From assembly GCA_947495135.1 (NCBI GenBank), contig CANLXN010000001.1, positions 310,001 through 374,000 of the forward strand: a stretch of DNA of 64,000 nucleotides, given 5' to 3'. This document shows, in pieces, positions 20,531 through 31,700 of this stretch. Each line of letters starts with the position of its first letter. Within the stretch, counting starts at the first letter, position 1. The position numbers were made by a program, and so were the translations under genes. Under the pieces are notes generated by a model that saw only the letters and a program-made list of their open reading frames with translations, made no database searches and was not told where the DNA came from. This DNA is from an uncultured Flavobacteriaceae bacterium (GTDB lineage: Bacteria; Bacteroidota; Bacteroidia; Flavobacteriales; Flavobacteriaceae).

Positions 20531-20575
20531 AGACAGTTAACACAGCCTTTTAAGTATTTAAAAGGAGTGTTGTCT
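20531..20575 (+). promoter_or_regulatory. Long imperfect hairpin in the leader of the next NRPS gene
   Basis: AGAC, AACAC and CCTTTTAA on the left (20531-20553) pair in order with TTAAAAGG, GTGTT and GTCT on the right (20558-20575), around a GTAT loop. The inner 8 bp and outer 4+5 bp are perfect with small bulges between. It ends 24 bases before the ATG at 20599. It is the strongest leader structure seen in the window and could control read-through or translation. Confidence 0.4.
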
Positions 20576-20598
20576 ACATCCCATTAAAAACAATTCCA

Positions 20599-23500
20599 AT
20601 GAGTAAAAAAGTAATCCACTATGCCTTTGAGCATATGGCAAGCCTTAAAAAGGATAGCATAGCAGTACAAACAGAATCGGCTAACATCTCTTATGAAGCA
20701 TTAAATGCTCAGGCCAATAGATTAGCAGATCTGTTATCTAAGATTCCCCTTCAAAAAGGCGAAATCGCAGCTGCATTTTTAAGTGATTCTATTGTTCAAT
20801 TAGTATCACTGTTGGGCATTTTTAAAGCAGGGTGTATTTATTTACCTCTCGATAAGAAATACAATCAGAATCATTGGGAATCCTTATTTATGGATATAAA
20901 GCCTAAAGCATTAATTATATCAGAAGATAATTTTGATCTACTTAATGGGTACGATGAGATGTTTCAATATACAATTCCCCAGGTGATTACGGCTACATTG
21001 CAAGACGATGGTGCGATAGCATTTACAACTTACGTCCACAATGGAAATACCTATGTAAATGAGGAGATCGATCAAGAACTATCTGGTGAAAATCCAACGA
21101 TCGAGATTGATGAAGACGATTCAAATTATATATTCTTTACATCTGGTTCGACTGGAAAACCAAAGGCAGTATTAGGCAAGCATAAAAGTTTATGTCACTT
21201 TATCTCATGGGTAACTAAAGAATTTGAAATTACCGATACAGACAGAATTGGTTTGCTAGCGTCATTTTCTTTTGATGCTTCATTACATGATATCTTCGCG
21301 GCGCTTTCAGTAGGATCGACTCTTTTTATACCATCTAATGAAACCAAAGAGAATATTGGAGAATTACAAAATTGGATTCAGCAGCAAAACATCGGAATTC
21401 TACACATGGTTCCAACCCTATTCAGATTGCTCACAATGAGTGTGATAGGTAACACTAAAGAGAATGTAGATTTCTCCAGATTGAAATATGTATTGTTAGC
21501 TGGTGAAAAATTATATAGAAAAGATGTACTAGCCTGGCGAGACCGTTTTGGAGACGATACAGAAATAGTTAATCTATATGGAACTACCGAAACAACTTGT
21601 TTAAGCACTATTAATAGAATAGGAGATGAAATGGAAGGTGACCCAGCCGAAGTTTTTGGAGTTGGGCAGCCTATTTCAAATACTATGATTCTGATTCTTA
21701 ATTCCAACAATCAGTTGTGCAGAGTAAACGAGGTAGGAAGTGTATATATCCGCACACCATACACTACTAAAGGATACTATAAGGATGAAGAATTAACGAA
21801 TAAAAAGTTTGTTCAGAATCCGTTAACAGATAAAAAAGATATCATCTATAAGACCGGAGATTACGGCAGATACGATGAGCAAAGAAATATAACTATTCTT
21901 GGAAGAGAGGACGGAATTGTAAAAGTAAGCGGAGTGCGAGTTGATGTAAACTCTATTGAAAAGACTATTCTGGAATTGGAGCCGGTTGAAATGGTAAAAT
22001 GCATTCTACGTCAGGATCAAGACAAAAATTATTCAATAGCTTGCTTCTTTAAGTCGGATGTATTAGATATCGAAGATATTAGAAGACATTGCACTCAGTT
22101 TTTATCTCAATATGAAGTACCGTCTTTTATTATAAAGTTGGATGAGTTTCCCATCAATGCCAACGGAAAAATAGATAGAAATGCACTGGAACAACACCTC
22201 AATAATTTTGAGATGAGTAGCGGTGAAATAATGGGAGCGACTAATGAAGTTGAACAACAGCTAATTGATATTTGGCAAGGAATTTTAGAAGTAGATGGCG
22301 TTGGAATTGGGGACGATTTTTTATTAAGAGGAGGGAATAGCATCCGTCTTATTAAATTGAAAGTTAAGCTGCATCAAATATTTGATGTGTCCCTTAGTAT
22401 TAATGATTTATTCTCGAACAGTAAACTACAAGATCAAGCCAATCTTATTATAAACGCGAAGGCAGAAACTTTTGAAAGCATTCCAAATGTGAGTGCACAA
22501 GAAAATTACCCGCTTTCATCTTCTCAACATAGACTTTGGATTTTAAGTCAGTTTGAGGGAAGCTCGGAGTCTTATAATATGCCATCTTCTATCAAATTGA
22601 ATATAAATGAAATAGGGAATTTTGAAAGAGCAATAGAGGCGGTTATTGGAAGACATGAAATTTTAAGAACTGTTTTTGCCGAAAACGAAGATGGAGAAAT
22701 TAGACAATGGATTAGACCCGTTGAAGAATTTGATTTTACAATTGACAAGGTTGATTACAGAACGTCAAAAGACCCTGAGGCTAGTGCTGAAAATTACATT
22801 CAGAAAGACTCTTATAAATCGTTCGATTTAGCCAATGGGCCTTTAGTAAGAATTGCACTTCTTCAAACAACAGATACAGATTATGTATTCTATTATAACA
22901 TGCATCATATAATTAGTGATGCCAGATCGATGGAGCTGCTGGCTCAAGATGTGCAGACATATTACGACGCGTTGGAGGAAGGAACAACTCCTAAATTAGC
23001 TGAACTATCTATTCAGTATAAAGATTTTGCCGCATGGCAATTAGAAAAGTTGTCTGGAGACTCTTTTAAAGCGGATCAACAATATTGGTCTAATTATTTA
23101 TCTGGAACACTACCAATATTAGAGCTACCTAGCTCCAAGATGAGACCAAAGGTTTTTACGCACCAAGGAAATCGTTTGACTACGCTTGTTGATGCAAGAA
23201 GAACCAGCTTACTCAAAGAGTACTGCCAAGAACAAGGTGGAACATTGTTTATGGGTATTTTATCCATTTTAAATGTGTTGTTTCATAAATATAGTAACCA
23301 GAAGGATATTATTATCGGTTCTCCTATTGAGGGACGTGATCATATAGATTTGGCAAATCAGATAGGTTTCTATATCAATACGTTGGTACACAGGAACCAA
23401 GTAGACGTAACTCGAAGCTTTAATGAGTTTTTCAGTTCGGTCAAAAAGAATGTGATAGCATCTTTTGATCATCAGCAATATCCATTTGATGAGGTATTAG

Positions 23501-25662
23501 AAGACCTATCTCTCATTAGAGATGTAGGTAGAAATGCGCTCTTTGATGTGCTATTGACGCTTCAGAATACTGGGAAAGTTTCAGAAAATGAAGAATTGGT
23601 TGCGGGCATGAAAGAAGGCGAGGTCACCAATAAAGGCAAGGCCTTATCTCAAATGGATTTGGCGATCGACTTTCTAGAGGTTGGGGATCGTATGTATTTT
23701 CAAGTGATTTACAATAGCGATATCTATGAAGAAAATATGATTTCGGGATTGATGCTTCATTTTCAGGAATTGTTGGATAGTTTACTAAGCAATCCAAACG
23801 CTTTGTTAGGAAGTGCAAACTACCTTATTGAAAGTGAAAAAGAGGAACTGCTTCATACGTTTAATAGTACTGAGGTCCCTTTTCCATATGAGCAGTCTTT
23901 TATTGATCTATTCCAAAAGTATGCGACCGAAACACCAAACAAGATAGCGGTTAAGACTGCAAATAGATCTTTAAGTTATGAAGAGCTAGATATGCGGAGC
24001 AATCAGTTAGCAAACTTTTTGCAGGATAAATATGCACTCAATAAAGGCGATTTTGTTGTCATTAACATTGAACGGGATGAGTTACTACTAGTAAGTATCT
24101 TAGCCATCCTAAAAAGCGGATGTGCTTATATTCCTGTAGATCCATCCTATCCTGAAGACCGCAAACAGTATATATTAGACGATAGCAATTGTGGCAATGT
24201 AATTGACGAGCGATTTATAAGTGCTTTTAACGAACAAATAGGGACGATTTCAACAGATTTTACCGCTCGAGTTAATGAGCCAACAGATTTAGCTTATGTC
24301 ATTTATACATCTGGCTCAACTGGACACCCTAAGGGAGTGATGATAGAACATCAAGGAATGATGAATCACTTATATGCGATGGAAAGAAAACTTTCATTAA
24401 ATAGCGATAGTATCATTGTACAAAACGCACCGTATACTTTTGATATTTCAGTTTGGCAATTGTTAAACAGTTTAATGGTTGGAGGAACAACCAGTATATA
24501 CGATCAACAAACAGTACTGAATACCAATGTATTTCTTGAGCGTATTCAAAATGAAAAAATTACCCTACTTCAAGTAGTACCTAGTTATTTAAAAGTACTA
24601 CTTGATACCGATGAAAGATTAGGAAATAAAGCTTTAGAAGAGTTAGAGTTTTTATTGGTCACTGGCGAGGCCGTAAGTAAAGAATTAGTAAACCGTTGGT
24701 TCGAGGCGTTCCCACAGGTTCAGCTAGTGAATGCTTATGGTCCTGCAGAGGCTTCAGACGATGTAACTCTTTGCTTTCTAGATAAGGCTCCAAACTCCAA
24801 TATAGTACCTATTGGATCTCCTATAGACAATATGTCCTTATACATTATGGACGAACAACTTAATTTATGTGGTAAAGGAATTATTGGTGAAATATGCGTT
24901 TCGGGCATTGGCCTATCTCCAGGATATCTTAACAGGGATGAGCTTACCAGAGAAAAATTTGTAACGCATCCATTTAAAGAAGGAGAGCGACTTTATAAAA
25001 CAGGTGACTTAGGTAGGATTCTAGAGAATGGAAATATTGAATTTGTTGGACGAAAGGATCACCAAGTAAAAGTAAGTGGTCATCGAATTGAGTTAGGAGA
25101 GATCGAGCACCTCTTTTTGGCAAATGACAAAATCAAGGATGTAGTCGTTATTGCAAAAAAGAACGCAGACGAGTTTACAGAACTTGTAATGTATTTCGAA
25201 GGAAAAGAGACGCTAGACATTCAAGAATTACGAACCTATGCAACCACTAGAATGCCTGTATTTATGGTGCCTAGTTACTTCGTTCAAATGGATAAATTGC
25301 CATTGACACCAAATGGAAAAGTCGATAGAAAAGCGTTGCCAGATTCTGAACATTATGATTCGTCTGGGTCGGTTGCTTATGTGGCTCCAAGAAACGAAAT
25401 AGAGGAGCAAATGGTTACTATTTGGAAAGAGGTCTTAAAAAGAAATGAAATCGGAATCAACCACGATTTCTTCGAATTAGGAGGAAACAGTATCAAGACT
25501 ATATTCATTGTGAATGAAATAGAAAAAGTATTTGGGATACGTCTCAATGTAACACAAGTATTCCTAAACTCAACAATAGAAGGACTATCTCTGCTCATTT
25601 CAGCAATGCAGACCAGTACAGAAGATGTTCTAACTACAAGCGGACAAGAATTGATCTTGTAA
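20599..25662 (+). CDS. NRPS, A-PCP-C-A-PCP (unusual first A domain; Dab-like second)
   Basis: 1687 residues, starting almost directly with an A domain and lacking a C or docking domain. A1 has FFTSGSTGKPKA near 180, GKHKSLCHF and FDASLHDIF, features that recall Lys2-type aminoadipate-activating domains; its pocket reads D-A-H-H-L-A-L-C-L-K, with no match I know. PCP1 is LRGGNS (Ser581; usual LGGxS). The C domain motif is HHIISDA (769-775), with Gly changed to Ala, so its activity is uncertain. A2 (TSGSTGHPKG near 1237; FDISVWQLL; NAYGPAEASDD) reads D-I-W-Q-L-T-A-D-D-K. The two acidic pocket residues and the EctB-like gene nearby suggest 2,4-diaminobutyrate. PCP2 has Ser1631. The tail ends in QELIL, resembling the DEILL tail of the first gene. 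Its A1-PCP1 probably completes the module begun by the terminal C domain ending at 17952. Confidence 0.95.
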   Translation: MSKKVIHYAFEHMASLKKDSIAVQTESANISYEALNAQANRLADLLSKIPLQKGEIAAAFLSDSIVQLVSLLGIFKAGCIYLPLDKKYNQNHWESLFMDIKPKALIISEDNFDLLNGYDEMFQYTIPQVITATLQDDGAIAFTTYVHNGNTYVNEEIDQELSGENPTIEIDEDDSNYIFFTSGSTGKPKAVLGKHKSLCHFISWVTKEFEITDTDRIGLLASFSFDASLHDIFAALSVGSTLFIPSNETKENIGELQNWIQQQNIGILHMVPTLFRLLTMSVIGNTKENVDFSRLKYVLLAGEKLYRKDVLAWRDRFGDDTEIVNLYGTTETTCLSTINRIGDEMEGDPAEVFGVGQPISNTMILILNSNNQLCRVNEVGSVYIRTPYTTKGYYKDEELTNKKFVQNPLTDKKDIIYKTGDYGRYDEQRNITILGREDGIVKVSGVRVDVNSIEKTILELEPVEMVKCILRQDQDKNYSIACFFKSDVLDIEDIRRHCTQFLSQYEVPSFIIKLDEFPINANGKIDRNALEQHLNNFEMSSGEIMGATNEVEQQLIDIWQGILEVDGVGIGDDFLLRGGNSIRLIKLKVKLHQIFDVSLSINDLFSNSKLQDQANLIINAKAETFESIPNVSAQENYPLSSSQHRLWILSQFEGSSESYNMPSSIKLNINEIGNFERAIEAVIGRHEILRTVFAENEDGEIRQWIRPVEEFDFTIDKVDYRTSKDPEASAENYIQKDSYKSFDLANGPLVRIALLQTTDTDYVFYYNMHHIISDARSMELLAQDVQTYYDALEEGTTPKLAELSIQYKDFAAWQLEKLSGDSFKADQQYWSNYLSGTLPILELPSSKMRPKVFTHQGNRLTTLVDARRTSLLKEYCQEQGGTLFMGILSILNVLFHKYSNQKDIIIGSPIEGRDHIDLANQIGFYINTLVHRNQVDVTRSFNEFFSSVKKNVIASFDHQQYPFDEVLEDLSLIRDVGRNALFDVLLTLQNTGKVSENEELVAGMKEGEVTNKGKALSQMDLAIDFLEVGDRMYFQVIYNSDIYEENMISGLMLHFQELLDSLLSNPNALLGSANYLIESEKEELLHTFNSTEVPFPYEQSFIDLFQKYATETPNKIAVKTANRSLSYEELDMRSNQLANFLQDKYALNKGDFVVINIERDELLLVSILAILKSGCAYIPVDPSYPEDRKQYILDDSNCGNVIDERFISAFNEQIGTISTDFTARVNEPTDLAYVIYTSGSTGHPKGVMIEHQGMMNHLYAMERKLSLNSDSIIVQNAPYTFDISVWQLLNSLMVGGTTSIYDQQTVLNTNVFLERIQNEKITLLQVVPSYLKVLLDTDERLGNKALEELEFLLVTGEAVSKELVNRWFEAFPQVQLVNAYGPAEASDDVTLCFLDKAPNSNIVPIGSPIDNMSLYIMDEQLNLCGKGIIGEICVSGIGLSPGYLNRDELTREKFVTHPFKEGERLYKTGDLGRILENGNIEFVGRKDHQVKVSGHRIELGEIEHLFLANDKIKDVVVIAKKNADEFTELVMYFEGKETLDIQELRTYATTRMPVFMVPSYFVQMDKLPLTPNGKVDRKALPDSEHYDSSGSVAYVAPRNEIEEQMVTIWKEVLKRNEIGINHDFFELGGNSIKTIFIVNEIEKVFGIRLNVTQVFLNSTIEGLSLLISAMQTSTEDVLTTSGQELIL

Positions 25663-25730
25663 TATTTCGCAAAAGGACACTTAAAGAAAAACAATTAAAT
25701 CACTAGCGAAAGCTACTATTTTAAGAAGAA

Positions 25731-25750
25731 GGTGGGCTTATAGCCACACC
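25731..25750 (+). promoter_or_regulatory. Bulged hairpin upstream of NRPS start
   Basis: GGTGGGCT pairs with AGCC-A-CACC (8 bp, one bulged A, TAT loop). A tiny GAAA-tetraloop hairpin (TAGC/GCTA, 25704-25715) precedes it. Both sit in the 118-bp gap before the ATG at 25781. Confidence 0.3.
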
Positions 25751-25780
25751 GTAAACACACCTACATTTATTCTAAATAAG

Positions 25781-28700
25781 ATGCAAGAAGTATATAGATT
25801 AATAGTTCAGCTTAAGAGTAAAGGCATAACGATCGAGTTATTCGATAATAACCTGAAACTTAAAGGTGTTGTTTCTCAACTTACAAAAGAGGAGAAACAA
25901 TTAATTATCGCGTTTAAGCCTGAAATTATTGAGTTTTTGAAAGAAGTTAATTCTGAAAGTGAGGTAATCTCTATTCACAAATTACCTGTTCAAGAGTGTT
26001 ATGACCTATCTCCTTCTCAATATCGATTATGGGTATTGAGTCAATTAGACGATGGTTCGGCGGCTTATAATATGCCTTCTAGTGTAGTATTGGATCATAC
26101 ATTCGACATACCTAAATTTAAGGAAGCCGTGTGCAGTGTGGTGGATCGACATGAAATTTTAAGAACCGTTTTTAGAAAGGATAAGGATGGACAGGTAAAG
26201 CAGTGGATTAAAACCAGGAAAGAATTAAATTTTCAAATAACACATATAGATTATACAGAATATGATAATGCTCAAGAGCGAGCCCAAGATTTTATCAATC
26301 AAGATTTTTATAATGCATTCGATTTAGAGAATGGACCTTTGTTAAAAGTAGTATTGTTCCAACTTAGAGAGAGCTATATTTTCTATACAAATATGCATCA
26401 TATTATAAGTGATGGTTGGTCCAATAATGTCCTATATCAGGATACATTGAGCTCTTATAAATCTCTTTTAAAGAATAAGCCTAGCAATCTTCCAGAGCTA
26501 AGAATACAGTATAAGGAGTATGCAGCTTGGAAATTGAAGCATTTAGACAGCGAGGATTCCTTAAAAAGTAAATCATTTTGGCTGGATACATTATCGGCAA
26601 ATCTACCCGTATTAGATTTACCAAGTGATAAGAAGCGCCCTAAACTATTTAATTATAAAGGACACAGTCTAAGCACTTATATTTCTACAGAAGATACCGC
26701 CGCTCTTAATACATTTTGTAAAGAGCAAAAAGGAAGCTTGTTTATGGGGTTATTAGCCATTTGGAATGTCCTAAGCTATAGATACACTAATCAAACAAGT
26801 TCTGTTATTGGAACACCTGTTTCTGGTAGAAATCACAGCGAATTAAATAATCAAATTGGGTTTTACGTAAATAGCCTTGCGCTGCGAAATGACATCAATC
26901 CAAGGGATAGTTTTTTAGAGGTTTTTGAGTCGGTTAAGGTAAGCACCTTGAATTCGTTTAAGCATCAAGATTATCCAATGGATGCCTTATTAGACGAACT
27001 AGAAGCTACCAGAGATGTAAGTCGGAATGCTATTTTTGATGCGATGCTAGTGCTACAGGATAACGGTCTTGATAGTCAAGAAAACGCGACAATAACTAAG
27101 TTCGATTCTATTTCAATTAAGAATGATGGAGCGTGTTTATCAAAATTGGATATTGTATTAAATTTTGAAGAGGTGGATGGTCAACTAAAATTTCAGACCA
27201 TTTATTATTCGGAAGTATATGAGTTGGAAATGATTTCTAGGTTAATGAATCATTTTAAGCAATTACTCAAAGTTCTCATCGCAAATAACAGTCAACCTAT
27301 AAAATCGGTAAATTTCCTTACTAAGGACGAAGAAGAGAACCTGCTTGTAAATTTTAACACCAATAAACTTGATCTACCTAAGGAGGAAACACTGGTTTCT
27401 TTATTTACTTCCCAAGTAGAACAAACACCTAATAATATTGCAGTTTTCTGCAAGGGTAAAACATTTAGTTATGCTGAATTGGACCGACTGTCGAATTTAT
27501 TTGCGGCTCAATTACAACAAGACTTTGATGTTGCAAATGGAGATATAGTTGGAGTTCACCTAAGCCGAAGTGAATGGGTGGTAATTTCAATACTAGGAAT
27601 TCTGAAAACAGGAGCTGCGTATGTTCCTATCGACTTAGAACTTCCTATCACGCGAAAAGAGAATATAATTGAAGACGCTGATATTAAACTCCTTATTTCT
27701 GAAGAAATCCCCTCTTTTAAGGTAGAAAGCACCTTTCAGCTTCATACCACCAAATCACTTTCAGAACTGGAAGAATTTGTTCAGGTAGACGTGCTACCTA
27801 GCGATCCTGCTTATATCATTTATACATCTGGATCCACAGGAAAGCCTAAAGGAGTGTTGGTGGAACATACAGGGATTGTAAATACGGCATTATCCCAGAT
27901 TCACGAATTTCAAATGGACAGCCATAAACGTAAATTACAGTTTGCCTCATTTTCTTTTGATGCATCTGTTTGGGAGACGTTTATTACCCTTCTGTCTGGT
28001 TCTACTCTATATGTAGTGGAAGATGAAGTACGTAAAGATGCCAAGTTATTAGAAGCTTATATTAAAAATAATAAGATTGAAATAGCAACCCTTCCGCCTT
28101 CATATCTTCAGTTAATGGATGTGGCAGAATTAAAAGGGTTGGAAATCTTAATTACCGCTGGAGAGGCGCCTGTCATAGAAAAAGTCTCTGCTTACTTAGA
28201 ATATGGAACATTTTACAATGCTTACGGGCCAACAGAAACCAGCGTATGCGGAACAAGTTTTAAAATTGAAAAAGGTAGTAAAATTGACAACGGAGGGATA
28301 CCAATTGGAGGCCCTATCGCGAACGCAGAAATATTTATTCTGAATGAAGAAAATGGGCTGCAGCCTATTGGTATTTCTGGTGAAATTTGTATTGGAGGGG
28401 CCGGATTAGCTCGTGGCTATATGAATCTTCCACAATTAACTAGTGAAAAGTTCATTGACCACCCATTTAAACAAGGAGAAAGACTTTATAAAACAGGAGA
28501 TATTGGAAAATGGCTGGAAACGGGTGACGTTGTTTTCTTAGGTAGAAAGGACGAGCAGCTAAAAGTAAATGGTCACAGAATTGAATTAGATGAAATTACC
28601 TATTGGTTAACCGAAAACGAAGCAATTAAAGACGCTGCAGTTATTGGAGTGAAAACCGATAACGATAAAAACGAATTAGCCGCCTATATTGTTTCCGATG

Positions 28701-31700
28701 CTCCCTTAAAGAGCGCGAGCTTACGAAACTATCTGCTGGAGAATTTACCAGCTTACATGCTTCCGAAGTTTTATTTTCAGGTAGAAGATATTCCGCTAAC
28801 CATTAATGGGAAAGTGGATAAAAAAGCATTATTGGAAGTAGATGATTCTAAATTGGTAAATACGAGCAATTTTGTGGCTCCAATCACTAAATTAGAAAAA
28901 AGAATTGCAGCTATTTGGCAGAGCGTTCTTGGTCATACAGAGATTGGATTAGCAGATGATTTTTTTCAACTAGGAGGACACAGCATTAATGCAACTGAGT
29001 TAATTAATGAATATGCGAAAGAATTTGATGTGAAAGTTAAATTGGCAGATTTGTTTACACATACCACAGTTCAGTCACATGTCGTATTGCTTGACGTCGT
29101 TGAGAAAAACAGCTATCAAAAGATTGCTGTGGTCGAAGAGGCAGATAACTACAGTTTGTCATCCTCTCAATACCGCCTTTGGATTTTAAGTCAGTTTGAA
29201 GGGAGTTCGGCATCTTATAATATGCCTTCTTCCAATATGTTGGAAATTGAAGACGTAAACAAGTTTAAAAAAGCGATTCAGGCTGTTGTGAGCCGACACG
29301 AGATTCTAAGAACTGTTTTTAGAAAAAACAAAGAAGGAGAGGTAAAACAATGGGTTAGAGAACAGGAAGATTTGAATTTGGAGATTCTTGAAAAAGATTT
29401 TCGAGACAGTGAAGAAGGAGAAGCTGAAGCGCTTGCATATGTAAATGAAGATTCTTTTAGAGCCTTCGATTTAGAAAAAGGACCATTATTGAGGGTAGCA
29501 TTATTGCAACTAAGCAATAAAAAGTTCTTGTTTTATTACAATATGCATCACATTATTAGTGACGGTAAATCGATGGAGGTCTTGTCTAGAGATGTTCAGG
29601 CCTTTTATGAGTCATTTTTAAATGAGACACCTTTAGAGTTGCCAAAACTTCCTATTCAATATAAAGATTATGCTTTTTGGCAATCTCAACAGCTATTAGA
29701 CGGAACATTGGAATTAGCTAAGGAGTATTGGACCAATTACCTATCAGGAACATTACCAATTTTAAATTTACCGTCTAATAATATTCGTCCCAAAGTATTT
29801 AGTTATCAGGGAAGAAGGTTGAGTACGCTCGTAAGTGCTAAGCGAACTATAGCATTGAAAGAATACTGTAAGAAACAGGAAGGAACCCTGTTCATGGGGC
29901 TTTTATCTTTATGGAATGTATTGTTCTATAAATACACAAATCAAAAAGACATTATTATTGGCTCACCTGTTGCGGGAAGAGGTCATGCAGATTTAATTGA
30001 TCAGATCGGTTTTTATATCAATACACTGGCTCATAGAAATCAATTAGAGAGTCAACTTAGTTTTAATGAGCTCTTTTCAAATGTGAAGAAAAATGCCATT
30101 CAGTCTTACGAATATCAACAATATCCGTTTGATGAACTTTTAGAAGAATTGCAATTGATGAGAGATCTAGGTCGCAGTCCAGTATTTGATATTTTATTAA
30201 CACTTCAAAACACAGGTGAAGCTCAGATGGAATCTGAACTTACTTTAAATGGTCATTCTGAAGGACAAATAAAGGATGAAGGTTCTGCTTTATCTCAAAT
30301 GGACATTTCTATCGATTTTGTGGAGGTAGGAGATCGCATGTACTTTCAGGTAGTCTATAATAATGATGTTTATGAGGAATCTATGGTTCAATCAATGATG
30401 CTTCATTTTCAAGAATTACTGGATAGTGTGTTGAGCAATCCAGAAGAGGCCATTGGTAACGCAAACTATTTGATAACGTCTGAACAAGAGGAGTTACTGC
30501 ATACTTTTAATAATAGTGCTTTACCCATCGATGAAAATATTTCATTTATAGAATTGTTTCAAAAAAATGTTGCATTAACTCCGAACAAGATAGCTGTTCA
30601 GGGAACAGACATTGCAACGAGTTATAGAGAGTTAGACGAATTATCTAACAAGTTTGCTAGTTATCTCAAACAACAATTTAAATTAGAGAAAGCAGATTTT
30701 GTAGTAATCAATACCGAGCGAGATACATCGTTGTTGTTGAGTATTTTGGCCATATTTAAGCTAGGTTGTACCTACATTCCAGTAGATCCATCCTATCCTG
30801 AAGATCGCAAACAATATATTTTGAACGATAGTAAGTGCAACCACATCATCGATGACAGTGTTTTAAAAGCATTTAGAGAAAAGGAATCAATTATTTCGCC
30901 ACAATTTACCGCTGAAATAGTAGGCCCAAAAGACTTAGCTTATGTAATTTATACTTCTGGGTCTACAGGTCATCCAAAGGGAGTGATGATAGAACATATT
31001 GGGATGATGAATCACCTCTACGCAATGCAGAGAGAACTTTCTTTGAACGCCGATAGTGTTATTGTTCAAAATGCGCCATATACTTTTGATATCTCAGTAT
31101 GGCAACTTTTAAATAGTTTGATTGTTGGAGGCACGACAAGTATATACAACCAGGAAACAGTCCTCAATACAAGACTTTTCTTGGAGCGTCTAGAAGGAGA
31201 AAACACAACTATTCTGCAGGCAGTTCCTAGCTATTTAAAAGAGCTTTTGGATACTGAAAAAGAACTAGGGAAACAATCGTTAATAGATTTACAATATTTA
31301 TTAGTTACTGGGGAAGCAGTGAGCAAGGAGTTGGTTTCAAGATGGTTTAATGAGTATCCAGATATTACATTGGTTAATGCATATGGACCGGCAGAAGCAT
31401 CAGACGATGTGACCTTGTTTAAAATGCAGACCGAACCAAAAGGAGTAACGGTACCAGTAGGCACAACAATCGATAATATGAGTTTGTACATCTTGGATGA
31501 TCAACTCAATTTATGTGCAAAAGGAGTTGTGGGCGAAATATGTGTATCTGGAATTGGATTGTCCCCAGGGTACCTAAATAGACCAGAGCTTACCAAAGAA
31601 AAATTTGTTCCACATCCATATAAGGAGGGTGAACGTTTATATAGGACAGGAGATCTTGGAAAGATAAATGGCGAAAACATCGTAGAATTTATCGATAGAA

